This document shows positions 20,665 to 29,017 of a stretch of 64,000 nt of DNA, piece by piece (the first letter of the stretch is position 1; each line of letters starts with the position of its first letter). The notes under the pieces were generated by a model, which was given only the letters and a program-made list of their open reading frames with translations, did not search any database and was not told the DNA's origin. The position numbers were made by a program, and so were the translations under genes. Source of the stretch: Hymenobacter sp. YIM 151500-1 (GTDB lineage Bacteria > Bacteroidota > Bacteroidia > Cytophagales > Hymenobacteraceae); NCBI RefSeq assembly GCF_025979885.1, contig NZ_CP110139.1:930001-994000 (forward strand), written 5' to 3'.

Positions 20665-21834
20665 CTAGAATAGGGGGGACCGGTTGCCCCGATTATCAAG
20701 TGTATAAAACGCTTCGCCCTCTATCCACACCGCCTGCATGTATCCCTGGGCTGTATTCTGCTGATGAGGCAAGTCAATGGCTACTACACGGTTACCATAC
20801 AAGGGCGTAATCTTATCAACTGGCGTGTGCCCCACTACCATACGAGTAGCTTGGTACTGCTGCAGAATACGCCCCACGTCATCGTCGGACGCCGTTTGCT
20901 GCACCAGGCCCCGGTACCAGTCGGGGCTGGCTTGGCTACTGGTAATGGCTTCTTCTGCCGAGCCCTTAGCTGGCGTACTGCCTGGGGCCCGGTCCAGGCC
21001 CCGGCGGGCCAGGGTGTTGATGGCAGTGAGGGAAAGGCGGTGCGCGGCTACCTCGGGGCTGAGTCCGCCGTGCAGAAAAAGGGTAGAGCCGATTTTCTCC
21101 ACCACATTCTTAGTCCGCAGCCACCGGCCCAGCTCGGTATCAGCTGCGTACCAGCTCTCATAAGGAAGCCCCAGCGAATCGGCATTGACGAGGTACTTGC
21201 GGCGCACATACTTGAGCTTGCCCATCAGGTTCATGATTTCGTGGTTGCCGAGGATGAAGTGCACTTTGCCACCGGCCTGCTCAGCTTCTTGCTCCAGCTT
21301 GTAAATCAGCCATAAGCACTCCGTTACGTTCAGGCCGCGGTCAAAAAAGTCGCCTACCAGCACGAGGTGTCCTCTCCCAAAGCGCCAGGCATACTGCTGG
21401 TCCATCACCCCAGCGCTAGTCAAGAGCAGTCTGAATCCCGCAAAATTGCCTTCGATATCCGAGACAACGAGCATCTTCTCAGGCGCCGGGTAGTGGTCGG
21501 GCTCGGTGGTGGGCGGGCTTGCGCGGACCGAGACGTGAAAGAAACTGCTGTCGGTGGGGTAGCAGGTGAGGAGGGCAGGCTGATTGGGAGGCAGGGTATC
21601 CGTCACGCTGCGGTAGCCCGTTTTGCTGGGTATAATCTGCTTGCTAATGCCGTAGCCCTGACGCAGAAGGAGCACGGGGCCGTCGGCCGAATACCCGGAG
21701 CGGTCCTGCTTATACTTGATGGCGAAGTAGGGAAAGAAGTAGAACCTTTCAATAGCTCCGAATTGAATGGCGGCAACCCCTGCGGCGAAGTACAGAGCAT
21801 ATAGAACCAGCAGCGCAATAACAATCTTCTTCAT
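20665..21834 (-). CDS. Membrane-anchored PPP-family metallophosphatase
   Basis: 389 residues. N-terminal membrane helix MKKIVIALLVLYALYFAAGV, then the calcineurin-like core: VVSDIEGNFAGFRLLL (~133), GDFFDRGLNVTE (~169), GNHEIMNLMG (~204), LFLHGGLSPEV (~260) and VVGHTPVDKI (~337). These are the DxH/E, GDxxDRG, GNHE, H and GH metal ligands; the first motif has DIEGN instead of DIHG, so one ligand position carries Glu. Likely a phosphoprotein or nucleotide phosphatase facing the periplasm. I chose the Met directly before the helix as start. Confidence 0.85.
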   Translation of the reverse strand: MKKIVIALLVLYALYFAAGVAAIQFGAIERFYFFPYFAIKYKQDRSGYSADGPVLLLRQGYGISKQIIPSKTGYRSVTDTLPPNQPALLTCYPTDSSFFHVSVRASPPTTEPDHYPAPEKMLVVSDIEGNFAGFRLLLTSAGVMDQQYAWRFGRGHLVLVGDFFDRGLNVTECLWLIYKLEQEAEQAGGKVHFILGNHEIMNLMGKLKYVRRKYLVNADSLGLPYESWYAADTELGRWLRTKNVVEKIGSTLFLHGGLSPEVAAHRLSLTAINTLARRGLDRAPGSTPAKGSAEEAITSSQASPDWYRGLVQQTASDDDVGRILQQYQATRMVVGHTPVDKITPLYGNRVVAIDLPHQQNTAQGYMQAVWIEGEAFYTLDNRGNRSPLF

Positions 21835-22042
21835 AGCAGCAGGCAGATAGGGGAAAACCAATACAAGCGGTTACCGAGCAGTGGGCCCCACAAGCTCCGA
21901 CCGTAGCACACAGCAATAGTAGCATATAGTACTATGTATAACAAGCTAATAGGCAAAATATCTTGTCAATGAGAGCCGCAGCAACTCAAAAATGGTGGAA
22001 GCCAAGGCTGCAAATAGCAGCTAGTGGCTTTGTTTGCAGCGG

Positions 22043-22723
22043 TTATACCGTCCGGCCATCCCAGGTGCCCTCGGTACTCAGCACCTGAAATCGGGCAAAC
22101 AGCTCCTCGCCGTACCAGTTCTCCTGGCGCGTAAGCCGAATAACTTCGCGGTGCTTTTCGCTGCGGTAGGCGTAGTGCTGCATGGCCTCCGCCGACTCCC
22201 ACAGGCTGAACGTGGCCTGGCGCACAACAGGCAGCTCACCCAGGCCAATAGCGGCCTGCACGCCAGGAACCTGGGCCACCGTGGCGCTGGTGGGGGCCAC
22301 GTAGCGCCAGAAGCGGGGCGTTTTGTGCAGGCGAATAGCGGCGCGGGTCAGCACGGCCACCGGGGCACTGGCCGGGGCAGCGGCAGGGGTATAGTCAAAC
22401 GGATTCACGCCGTCCCAGAGACCGTGCGACTTCAGCGGGGCTAGCCGGGCGGTCCAGATTTCCGTGGTGCGGCGCTGGTATTGCTGCCACAGCGGATGCG
22501 TGGCAAAGAAGGTGGCCGCCGCGTCGTCTGATTCCCACACGGCCATCAGGCCGTAGCGGTGCAGGTTGGGCAGGGCCCCGAAGCCACCGGCCCCGCTGCC
22601 CAGCAGCTTCTGAAACCGCAGCCCCGGCACCTGTTGCAGGGGCCGCTGGGCGGTGCCCATCTGGGCCAGGCCCCAGCGTTTCTGGCCGGGTTGCAGGGTG
22701 AGAATGGAAAGAGTAGTGAGCAA
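22043..22723 (-). CDS. Spheroidene monooxygenase (CrtA)-like protein
   Basis: 226 residues from TTG 22723 (LTTLSILTLQPGQKRWGLAQ). The family pattern is clear: QMGTAQRPLQQVPGLRFQKL, LLGSGAGGFGALPNLHRYGL and AVWESDDAAATFFATHP in the N-half, repeated as FWRYVAPTSATVAQVPGVQ and FSLWESAEAMQHYAY in the C-half, as in a duplicated dimeric ferredoxin-like fold. CrtA adds keto groups to acyclic carotenoids in phototrophs. In pigmented Bacteroidota the role is less certain. No other carotenoid gene lies nearby. The frame is open further upstream but overlaps the next gene and its terminator, so I reject the longer start. Confidence 0.75.
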   Translation of the reverse strand: MLTTLSILTLQPGQKRWGLAQMGTAQRPLQQVPGLRFQKLLGSGAGGFGALPNLHRYGLMAVWESDDAAATFFATHPLWQQYQRRTTEIWTARLAPLKSHGLWDGVNPFDYTPAAAPASAPVAVLTRAAIRLHKTPRFWRYVAPTSATVAQVPGVQAAIGLGELPVVRQATFSLWESAEAMQHYAYRSEKHREVIRLTRQENWYGEELFARFQVLSTEGTWDGRTV

Positions 22724-22812
22724 GAGAAAAGTAGTAGCGGAATAGAACAGCTCTGCGCCCTCTGCGCAAACTTCTGCGTCCTCAGCGGGAACCAACGCCC
22801 GCTCGAAACAAC

Positions 22813-22843
22813 AAAAAAAGGCCGGAATTGCTTCCAGCCTTTT
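22813..22843 (-). terminator. Terminator of the pyridoxamine oxidase-like gene
   Basis: On the minus strand AAAAGGCTGGAA, 4-nt loop, TTCCGGCCTTTTTTTG, 21 nt after the stop of the gene at 22864. It separates that gene from the CrtA-like one. Confidence 0.85.
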
Positions 22844-22863
22844 CCAAACGCACCGCAGGTCGT

Positions 22864-23370
22864 TTACGGATTTACTTTGGCATGCTCGTCGCCGGTGGGC
22901 TGGTACCGCTCCCCAGTGGCCAGGGCTTTCACGTAGCCGAAAGCATGCACCAAGGCACTGCTGGGCTGGTCCCAGTACTCGCCGCGCAGAATGTCGATGC
23001 GCAGCAGGCTGATGTTGGGGTCGTCGGAGCCTTTGGGAAACCAGGACCGGAGCGGCTCGCTCCACAACTCCTTGATCTTCTGGCGGTCGTTGATCACCGT
23101 CGCAATGCCCGAAATGGATACGTATAGGTTGTCGTTGGGCTTGGAATAGCCCAGGTTGACGTGGCGGTCCTGCTGCACTTCGTCTATCTTGGCGGAATCT
23201 CGCTCGGTGAAAAACCACAGCGTGCCATCTTCTTCGGGCTCCTGGGTATACATGGGGCGGCTGTGCAGCTCGCCACCGGCTTCCACCGTGGTCATCATGG
23301 CAATTTTGATGTCTTTGATGCGCTCAATCAGCTTGGTGACATCGTGGCTAACGGCTACTTTCTCGGCCAT
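22864..23370 (-). CDS. Pyridoxamine 5'-phosphate oxidase-fold general stress protein
   Basis: 168 residues. Split-barrel flavin-binding fold: KLIERIKDIKIAMMTTVEAGG, LHSRPMYTQEPEEDGTLWFF (~36-55), TERDSAKIDEVQQDRHVNLGY, and ISLLRIDILRGEYWD (~120-134). This matches the GSP26-like subgroup, which binds FMN or F420-like cofactors and is linked to stress. The reaction is unknown. Cytoplasmic, no signal peptide. Confidence 0.88.
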   Translation of the reverse strand: MAEKVAVSHDVTKLIERIKDIKIAMMTTVEAGGELHSRPMYTQEPEEDGTLWFFTERDSAKIDEVQQDRHVNLGYSKPNDNLYVSISGIATVINDRQKIKELWSEPLRSWFPKGSDDPNISLLRIDILRGEYWDQPSSALVHAFGYVKALATGERYQPTGDEHAKVNP

Positions 23371-23583
23371 GGCGTTTCAGGGTTTTGGTGAAATAGAATG
23401 CAGCCATAGGGTACGGCCGCGCGGCCCGAAGGTTCTGCTGGAGGGGCGCGCGGCCGCGCCCGGTCGTTGAACGAATCCTCGTGGGCCAGCGGCAGAACTA
23501 GTACCGCGCGGGAAGCAGCCGCCTTGTGGCGCACCCATGCGCTGCCTTGCCGTGGTTCGCAGTACCTTGCCGCTCAACGGCGC

Positions 23584-23606
23584 GGGCGCGTACAACGCGC
23601 CCCTAC
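23584..23606 (+). repeat. GC-rich element, copy 3
   Basis: GGGCGCGTACAACGCGCCC followed by CTAC. It lies 29 nt before the AcpH-like start codon, in the same orientation as the copies at start codons. A divergent variant, GGGGCGCGCGGCCGCGCCC, is at 23443-23461. Confidence 0.75.
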
Positions 23607-23635
23607 AGCAGAACCACCAGGCGCCCCCACAACTG

Positions 23636-24244
23636 ATGAATTTTCTGGCCCACCTGCTGCTTTCCGGTCCGCCCTCAGCGCCTCACTACACTGATATTGT
23701 GGTGGGTAACTTTGCGGCCGAGGCGGTGCGGGGCCGGGCGGCCGTGGCGGCGTACCCGCCCGCCGTGCAGCAGGGCATCCGCCTGCACCGCTTCATTGAC
23801 TCCTTCACCGACCAGCACCCGGCCGTGCGCCGCACCACCGCCCGCCTGCGCCAGGCCGGCCTGGGCAAGTGGGCCGGCGTGGCAGCCGACGTCGGCTACG
23901 ACCACCTGCTGGCCCGCGACTTCGGCCTATATCACCCTCCGGAAACCCTGCCGGCCTTCGCCCAGCGCCACTACGAGCTGCTGCACCAACGCCGCCACGA
24001 GCTACCCGCGCGTCTTCAGCACCTGCTCGCCTACATGCGCCGCGACGACTGGCTCAGCGGCTACGCCCGCCCCGAGGGCCTGCACCGCGCCCTGCTGGGC
24101 CTGAGCCGCCGCGTGCCCGCCGCCGAGGTACTGGCCACTGGCGCCGCGGCGTTTCTGGCGGAGCTGCCGGCGTATGAGGAGGACTTTTGGGAATTCTGGC
24201 CGGAGCTGCGGGCGGCGGTGGCACAAACCCATTTTACAAACTAA
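23636..24244 (+). CDS. Acyl carrier protein phosphodiesterase-like (AcpH/DUF479) protein
   Basis: 202 residues. MNFLAHLLLSGP at the N-terminus, VVGNFAAEAVRGR (~22-34), GIRLHRFIDSFTDQHPAV (~47-64) and DVGYDHLLARDF (~85-96) are the conserved HD-like ligands of the AcpH family, which removes 4'-phosphopantetheine from acyl carrier protein. Length matches E. coli AcpH (~193). The stop codon lies within its terminator stem. Confidence 0.88.
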   Translation: MNFLAHLLLSGPPSAPHYTDIVVGNFAAEAVRGRAAVAAYPPAVQQGIRLHRFIDSFTDQHPAVRRTTARLRQAGLGKWAGVAADVGYDHLLARDFGLYHPPETLPAFAQRHYELLHQRRHELPARLQHLLAYMRRDDWLSGYARPEGLHRALLGLSRRVPAAEVLATGAAAFLAELPAYEEDFWEFWPELRAAVAQTHFTN

Positions 24245-24294
24245 ACTGTCCGCTAAAGATGCTAGACAGCTTCTTCAGCGGACAGTTTAGTTTG
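24236..24294 (+). terminator. Long-stem terminator overlapping the AcpH stop codon
   Basis: CAAACTAAACTGTCCGCT pairs with AGCGGACAGTTTAGTTTG around a 22-nt loop; the left arm includes the TAA stop. Symmetrical enough to serve the convergent gene at 24328 too. Confidence 0.7.
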
Positions 24295-24327
24295 CCTGAA
24301 CTTCAGGCTCGGATGTTTTAAAAAAGC

Positions 24328-24660
24328 TTAGGGACGCAGCGTGTCGAGCTTATCAAGGATAAGGCTCAGCTTATCATCCACACCAGTTAGGCGGACATTT
24401 ATCTCGGCTTGCTCCTGTTTCATCTCGGCTTGTTCCCGTCTCATCTCCGCCTGCTCCTTTTTCATCTCAGATTGTTCGCGCAGCAAGAAGCTCAGCGTAT
24501 CACTGTGCTGGCCGGCTATGGTTAGGAGTTGGCTGGTTGTATTGGTAAGCTGGTTTAGCAGGAGGGTATGCTGCTTGAGCTGGGCCGTGTGGCGGTCCAG
24601 GATGGCCATGGCTTCGGAAAGCAGGGGTTCTAGCTGGTCGAGACGTTCGTCAGGATTCAT
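24328..24660 (-). CDS. Coiled-coil hypothetical protein
   Basis: 110 residues. The middle is a run of seven-residue repeats (EQSEMKK, EQAEMRR, EQAEMKQ, EQAEINV), giving an uninterrupted heptad coiled coil from ~60 to 95. The N-terminal half has another amphipathic helix. No signal peptide, membrane segment or catalytic motif. It may be an oligomerising scaffold; I do not recognise the family. The heptad repeat is also visible as a 21-nt DNA repeat, so it may vary in copy number. Confidence 0.65.
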   Translation of the reverse strand: MNPDERLDQLEPLLSEAMAILDRHTAQLKQHTLLLNQLTNTTSQLLTIAGQHSDTLSFLLREQSEMKKEQAEMRREQAEMKQEQAEINVRLTGVDDKLSLILDKLDTLRP

Positions 24661-24750
24661 AGGGGGTAAAAAAGGATGCCGGGGGGATAGAGGTTATTTT
24701 AAAACGGTGCGTGTGCTCTGCAAGGTGCAGAGAAATCATGGCAATAAAAA

Positions 24751-24783
24751 CAAGCGGGACGGAGGAGTCCCCCGTCCCGCTTT
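24751..24783 (-). terminator. Terminator of the SlyD-like gene
   Basis: AAGCGGGACGG / CCGTCCCGCTT stem with a 9-nt loop, followed on the minus strand by a T run (TTTTTA). It begins 26 nt after the stop codon. Confidence 0.8.
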
Positions 24784-24808
24784 ACCGGCTGGCGATTAAG
24801 AATATAGC

Positions 24809-25324
24809 CTAGTGATGCACGCCGCCTTCGCCGTGCACGTGGCCGTGGTCCAGCTCCTCGCGGGTGGCGTCGCGCACGGCGGCTACCTGGCCGTCGAAGT
24901 GCATGACCATGCCGGCCAGGGGGTGGTTGAAGTCCATTTTCACGGTGTCGGGGCCGATTTCGACCACTTTGCCCTGCATGTGGTGGCCCTGGTTGTCGGC
25001 CATGGGCAGGAAGTTGCCGACTTGCAGCATCTCGTCGTCAATCTGCCCGTCGATTTCAAATACGTTTTTCGGGATGTCTACCACGGCCTGCTGGTCGTAG
25101 TCGCCGTACGCCTGCTCGGGGGTGAGGGAGAAGGCGAAGGAGTCGCCGGCCTGCTTGCCGTCGAGCTGGCGCTCAAACTCCTCGGGCAGGCCACTTTGGC
25201 CAAACAGGAACACCATCGGCGCATCGGCTTCGGCCGATTCCACCAACACTTTCTCCTGGTTTTCGTCGGTTACGCTCAGGTCGTAGGTGATGGTAACAAC
25301 TTTATTCTGGCTGATCTGGGACAT
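24809..25324 (-). CDS. FKBP-type peptidyl-prolyl isomerase, SlyD-like
   Basis: 171 residues. SlyD architecture: an FKBP half with VVTITYDLSVTDENQEKVL, PMVFLFGQSGLPEEFERQL (~36-54) and LTPEQAYGDYDQQ (~67-79), the insert-in-flap chaperone domain (~77-125), then HPLAG (~134). The His-containing tail GHVHGEGGVHH resembles the metal-binding tail of SlyD but is shorter. Catalyses Pro isomerisation and probably binds nickel or zinc weakly. Cytoplasmic. Its start abuts an inverted repeat at 25328. Confidence 0.92.
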   Translation of the reverse strand: MSQISQNKVVTITYDLSVTDENQEKVLVESAEADAPMVFLFGQSGLPEEFERQLDGKQAGDSFAFSLTPEQAYGDYDQQAVVDIPKNVFEIDGQIDDEMLQVGNFLPMADNQGHHMQGKVVEIGPDTVKMDFNHPLAGMVMHFDGQVAAVRDATREELDHGHVHGEGGVHH

Positions 25325-25327
25325 GGG

Positions 25328-25478
25328 GAGTTAGAAAGTTAGAAAGGTGAGAAGTTAGAAGGTGGGGCAGTGGAGTGGCATAGGTAGGAAAGTTAAACGA
25401 GAAGTGCGGCAGGAGCGGGAAAGACGAGCCCATCAACTGCCCACCTTTCTACCCGTCAAACCTCTCAACTTTCTAACT
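25328..25478. repeat. 151-bp imperfect inverted repeat (AGTTAGAAAGTTAGAAA family)
   Basis: AGTTAGAAAGTTAGAAAGG at 25328 is mirrored by the arm ending CTCAACTTTCTAACT at 25478; the inner ends GGGCAGT / ACTGCCC also match. The element fills the whole space between the SlyD-like and helicase genes, leaving 3 nt on each side. Confidence 0.75.
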
Positions 25479-25481
25479 ACA

Positions 25482-27464
25482 CTAGGTCAGCTCCCAAGCC
25501 GTGCGGTAGGCCCCGATGCGCTCGACGTAATCCAGAAAGGCCTTGTAAAACGGGTGGGAGCCGAGCGTGGAGGAGTCGCCGACGATGAGCAGCTTGCGGC
25601 GGGCGCGGGTCATGGCCACGTTCATGCGCCGGATGTCCGACAGAAAGCCGATTTCGCCCTGGGCATTGGAGCGGGTGAGGCTGATGGCAATGATGTCGCG
25701 CTCCTGGCCCTGGAAGGAATCCACGGTGCCGATGCTGAGCATACGGTGCTCTAGCAGGCCCACCAGCTCGTCGTTTTCCTCCACGGCGTCCTTGAGGTAG
25801 TTGATCTGGGCGCGGTAGGGAGCAATGACGCCGATGGTGAGCAGGTCGTCGGTGTGGTCGGCGGGGTCGTAGGGCTCCAGCAGCTGGGCCAGGCGCCGGA
25901 GCAGCAGGTCGGCTTCTTCGGGATTAGCAATGGAGCGGCTTTCATCCAGGCCCAGCTCCTGGAAGCCAAAGCCAGCCGTGTCCAGAAACTCCACGGCCAG
26001 GTCGGGGGCGAAGCGCAGGTCGTAGGCAGGCAGGTCGGCGTGGGCCACATGGGGCGCGGCTTTGAGGCGGCCCTCGTAAAACTGCTCCGAGCTGAAGGCC
26101 ATAATCTGCTCGTGCATCCGGTACTGCACCTCCAGCATGCGGGCCGTGTCGGGCTGGCGGCGGATGCACTTCTCAAACAGGGTTTCGCGCAGACCGTCGC
26201 GGGCCGCCTGCTCACTTTTCACCGTGGGCGGCAGCTGCTGATGGTCGCCGGCCAGCACCACGCGGCCCGCCTTGGTTATCGGAATCCAGCAGCCCGGCTC
26301 CAGGGCCTGAGCGGCCTCGTCGATGAACACGGTTTCGTAGGTGAGGTGGCGGATGGCACGGTTACCGGCCCCCACCAGCGTGCACGTAATCACCTGCACC
26401 TGCTCCAGCAAATCCTCGGTGATGTAGCGCTCCAGGTGGTCCGACTCCTGCAACAAATCATGGGCCTGCTGCTTGAGCAGGCGGCGCTGCTCACGCTCCT
26501 CCCAGCCGTAGTGGCGCTTGTACTTGCCGGCCATCTCGCGGTACTGCTCGGCCGTCTGGCGCATGCTGCGCAGCTCAGCGTAGCTTTTGTGGTTCATAAT
26601 CTGCGCGTCCAGCGTGTGCTGAAGCAGCAAATCCGACACCCGCGAGGGGTTGCCCATGCGGATGACGTTGACGCCGCGCTCGGCCAGCTTTTCGGTGAGC
26701 AGGTCCACGGCCGTGTTGGAAGGCGCGCACACCAGCACCCGCCGCTCCCGCCGGATGGTTTCCAGAATGGCCTGCACCAGCGTGGTCGTTTTGCCGGTGC
26801 CGGGCGGGCCGTGGATAATGGCCACGTCCTGGGCGGCCAGCACGTGGCGCACGGCGGCCACCTGCGAGTCGTTCAGGGGTGAGGGGTAGTAGAGGGCGGC
26901 CTCACTTTCGGGCTTGAAACGGGGCGGGCGGGCGCCCAGCAGCACGTCGCGCAGCTCGGCCAGCCGGCTTTCGTAGGCGCCCATCACCTTGCCCAGGGCG
27001 TACTCCATTTCGCGGTAGCTCACCTCGTCGAAGGTCAGGTCCACGCCCAGCTTGCCCTCGTCGGTCCAGTCGGGCAGGTCTTCCTTGGTGGTAGCCAGCA
27101 GGATTTTGTTGCGCTTGACAGCGGTGATGACGCCCGACAGGGTGGGCCTATCCGAGCCGGCGCGGCCAGGAATGTTGGCGAAGAGGGCAGCGTTTTTGCC
27201 CACCTGAAACAGGTGCAGGCCGCCAGCGCCGGCCGGGCGTTCCAGCTCCAGCACCAGCTTGCCGCCGAAGCCAATGTCTTCCTTCGTGATTTTGACCGGG
27301 TACCAGGTCAGGCCCCGCTTCTGGCGCTCGGCAATGGTGGCCTGGGCGCTCTTGATTTTAAATTGCTCCAGGTCCTCCTGCTGCTCGAGTTTCAGCAGGG
27401 CCTGCACCTTGCGCAGCTCCTTTTCCAGGGCGTACGGATCGGTATACGTCGTGTGTTCAGCCAA
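25482..27464 (-). CDS. Superfamily 1B DNA/RNA helicase, SMUBP2/UPF1-like
   Basis: 660 residues. N-terminal beta-barrel region (~50-140), Walker A GPPGTGKTTT (~216), Walker B VFIDEAAQALEPG (~381) followed by LAGDHQQLPPTV (~409), motif IV-like VQYRMHEQIM, and C-terminal motifs TVDSFQGQERDIIAI (~593) and NVAMTRARRKLLIVGD. It has the UPF1-like set of 5'-3' helicases. In bacteria these stand alone or in defence islands. It lies just upstream of the MoxR/vWA region, on the same strand but separated by remnants, so linkage is not established. Confidence 0.93.
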   Translation of the reverse strand: MAEHTTYTDPYALEKELRKVQALLKLEQQEDLEQFKIKSAQATIAERQKRGLTWYPVKITKEDIGFGGKLVLELERPAGAGGLHLFQVGKNAALFANIPGRAGSDRPTLSGVITAVKRNKILLATTKEDLPDWTDEGKLGVDLTFDEVSYREMEYALGKVMGAYESRLAELRDVLLGARPPRFKPESEAALYYPSPLNDSQVAAVRHVLAAQDVAIIHGPPGTGKTTTLVQAILETIRRERRVLVCAPSNTAVDLLTEKLAERGVNVIRMGNPSRVSDLLLQHTLDAQIMNHKSYAELRSMRQTAEQYREMAGKYKRHYGWEEREQRRLLKQQAHDLLQESDHLERYITEDLLEQVQVITCTLVGAGNRAIRHLTYETVFIDEAAQALEPGCWIPITKAGRVVLAGDHQQLPPTVKSEQAARDGLRETLFEKCIRRQPDTARMLEVQYRMHEQIMAFSSEQFYEGRLKAAPHVAHADLPAYDLRFAPDLAVEFLDTAGFGFQELGLDESRSIANPEEADLLLRRLAQLLEPYDPADHTDDLLTIGVIAPYRAQINYLKDAVEENDELVGLLEHRMLSIGTVDSFQGQERDIIAISLTRSNAQGEIGFLSDIRRMNVAMTRARRKLLIVGDSSTLGSHPFYKAFLDYVERIGAYRTAWELT

Positions 27465-27551
27465 TTCGCTTCTAATGTTGTGCCGTTGCTAACAACGCAA
27501 ACGGCAAAAGGGTGGCCGAAGGTCGGAAGGAATTTCAGGATAGAAAGCCGA

Positions 27552-27776
27552 TTAGGGCCTCAATCGTACTTGTGTAGATGAGACAGTAAATGGCGCATCT
27601 GCTAAAACAGTAGTAGCATAGGTATAAAAGCACCTTCTATACGCTTGCACAAGTGTAGTCAGCATATCCAACTCGTCGAACTCCGCGGTGCCGGGCGAGG
27701 CTTCAAAGATACTTTCAATGCGGGCCAGCGCCTGCTGGTAGTCTTCTTCCGTGCGAATGGGTGTGATGGCGTTCAT
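27552..27776 (-). pseudogene. Truncated HigA-type antitoxin
   Basis: The first ~48 codons (MNAITPIRTEEDYQQALARI ... FDELDMLTTLVQAY) match the N-terminus of HigA-family antitoxins. The sequence then switches to unrelated residues (CFYTYATTVLADAPF) and stops at 74, before the helix-turn-helix that HigA needs to bind DNA. Start overlaps the stop of the HigB remnant in the normal ATGA manner. Decayed module. Confidence 0.65.
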
Positions 27777-27838
27777 ATAGTAGCCGCGGCTATTTTGTCG
27801 TACTGCGCGTGGGTACCGATAGGCGGAAGACACTTGCA
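27773..27838 (-). pseudogene. C-terminal scrap of a HigB-type toxin
   Basis: The only recognisable sequence is IGTHAQYDKI followed by AAATI and TGA, the typical HigB end, overlapping the HigA start by 4 nt. Everything upstream is missing; a GC-rich palindromic element lies ~25 nt before it. The toxin cannot be active. Confidence 0.55.
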
Positions 27839-27863
27839 GAATAGTTGGTTTGATAGGACCGGC

Positions 27864-27886
27864 GGGCGCGTGCAACGCGCCCCTAC
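27864..27886 (+). repeat. GC-rich element, copy 4
   Basis: GGGCGCGTGCAACGCGCCCC then TAC. Here it is at a gene end: CTA at 27883-27885 is the TAG stop of the vWA gene on the minus strand. It borders the higBA remnant. Confidence 0.82.
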
Positions 27887-28992
27887 ACTGCTAACGTCTG
27901 TCCCTGAATGGCGGCGGCCATCAGCTGCGGAAACTTGTCGGGGGTGCAGGCGAAGCTGGGAATGCCCAGGGCGGCCAGCTTTTCGGCTACGCCCCGGTCG
28001 AAGCTGGGGGCGCCGTCGTCGCTGAGGGCTAGGAGGGCCACCACTGTCACGCCTGCTGCTGCAAGGGCCGCCGCGCGCCGGATCAGCTGCTGCTCGTTGC
28101 CGCCTTCGTACAGGTCGCTGATGAGGACGAGGATGGTGTCGGTGGGGCGGGTGATGAGCTGCTGGCAGTAGATGAGGGCCAGGTTGATGTCGGTGCCGCC
28201 GCCGAGCTGCACGCCAAACAGCAGGTCCACCGGGTCGTGCAGGTCCTCGGTGAGGTTGACTACGGCCGTGTCGAAGACCACCATGTGCGTTTTTACGGCC
28301 TTGATGGACGCCAGCACGGCCCCGAACACGCCCGCATACACCACCGACGAGGCCATGGACCCGCTCTGGTCCACGCACAGCACCACTTCCTTCAGGGCCT
28401 GCCCGCGGCGCCCGAAGCCCACCAGCTTTTCGGGCACGATGGTGCGCTGCGCGGGCTGGTAGTGCTTGAGGTTGGCCCGGATGGTGGCGGCCCAGTCGAT
28501 TTCGCGGTAACGGGGGCGCGGGTTGCGCACGGCCCGGCTCAGGGCGCCCTGCACGGCTTGGCGCAAGGGGTTAGCCAGCTTCTGCTCCAGCTCGCGCACC
28601 ACCTTGGCCACCACCTCGCGGGCCGTGCTCTTTACCTTGGCGGGCATCACGCGGCTCAGCGACATCAGCGTGCCCACCAAGTGCACATCGGCCTGCACCG
28701 AGCCCAGAATTTCGGGTTCCATCAGCAGCCGGTGCAGGCCCAGACGGTTCATGGCGTCGCGCTGCATCACGGCCACCACCTCCGCGGGAAAGTAGGTGCG
28801 AATGTCGCCCAGCCAGCGGCTGACGCGGGGCGCCGAGCCGCCCAGGCCCGCCCGGCGCTCCGCCCGGTCCTGGTCGTAGAGGGCCGTCAGCACGTCATCC
28901 ATGCCCTGGTAGTCGGGGGCGAGGGGCGTCTGGTTGTCGGCATCGGCAGCTGAGCCCAAAACAAGTTTCCAGCGGGTAGCGGTGTCGGACAT
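27883..28992 (-). CDS. vWA-domain protein of the MoxR/DUF5682 system
   Basis: 369 residues. A helical N-terminal region with the conserved-looking RYREIDWAATIRANLKHY (~160-177) precedes a von Willebrand A domain with a complete MIDAS: CVDQSGSMASS (~206), GGGTDI (~273) and ISDLYEGG (~295). Such proteins bind metal and partner proteins next to MoxR-type AAA ATPases, as in the cobaltochelatase CobS/CobT pair. Last of a leftward gene set with DUF5682, MoxR and SWIM-DUF5691. The terminal codon is provided by a repeat. No signal peptide. Confidence 0.9.
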   Translation of the reverse strand: MSDTATRWKLVLGSAADADNQTPLAPDYQGMDDVLTALYDQDRAERRAGLGGSAPRVSRWLGDIRTYFPAEVVAVMQRDAMNRLGLHRLLMEPEILGSVQADVHLVGTLMSLSRVMPAKVKSTAREVVAKVVRELEQKLANPLRQAVQGALSRAVRNPRPRYREIDWAATIRANLKHYQPAQRTIVPEKLVGFGRRGQALKEVVLCVDQSGSMASSVVYAGVFGAVLASIKAVKTHMVVFDTAVVNLTEDLHDPVDLLFGVQLGGGTDINLALIYCQQLITRPTDTILVLISDLYEGGNEQQLIRRAAALAAAGVTVVALLALSDDGAPSFDRGVAEKLAALGIPSFACTPDKFPQLMAAAIQGQTLAV

Positions 28993-29017
28993 AAGTAGAT
29001 GGTTATGGTAAGAACGT

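Noticed and set aside
22043..23218. 391-codon version of the CrtA-like gene
   Set aside because: The extra N-terminal half overlaps the flavin-binding stress protein in another frame and crosses its terminator; homology starts at the TTG at 22723.
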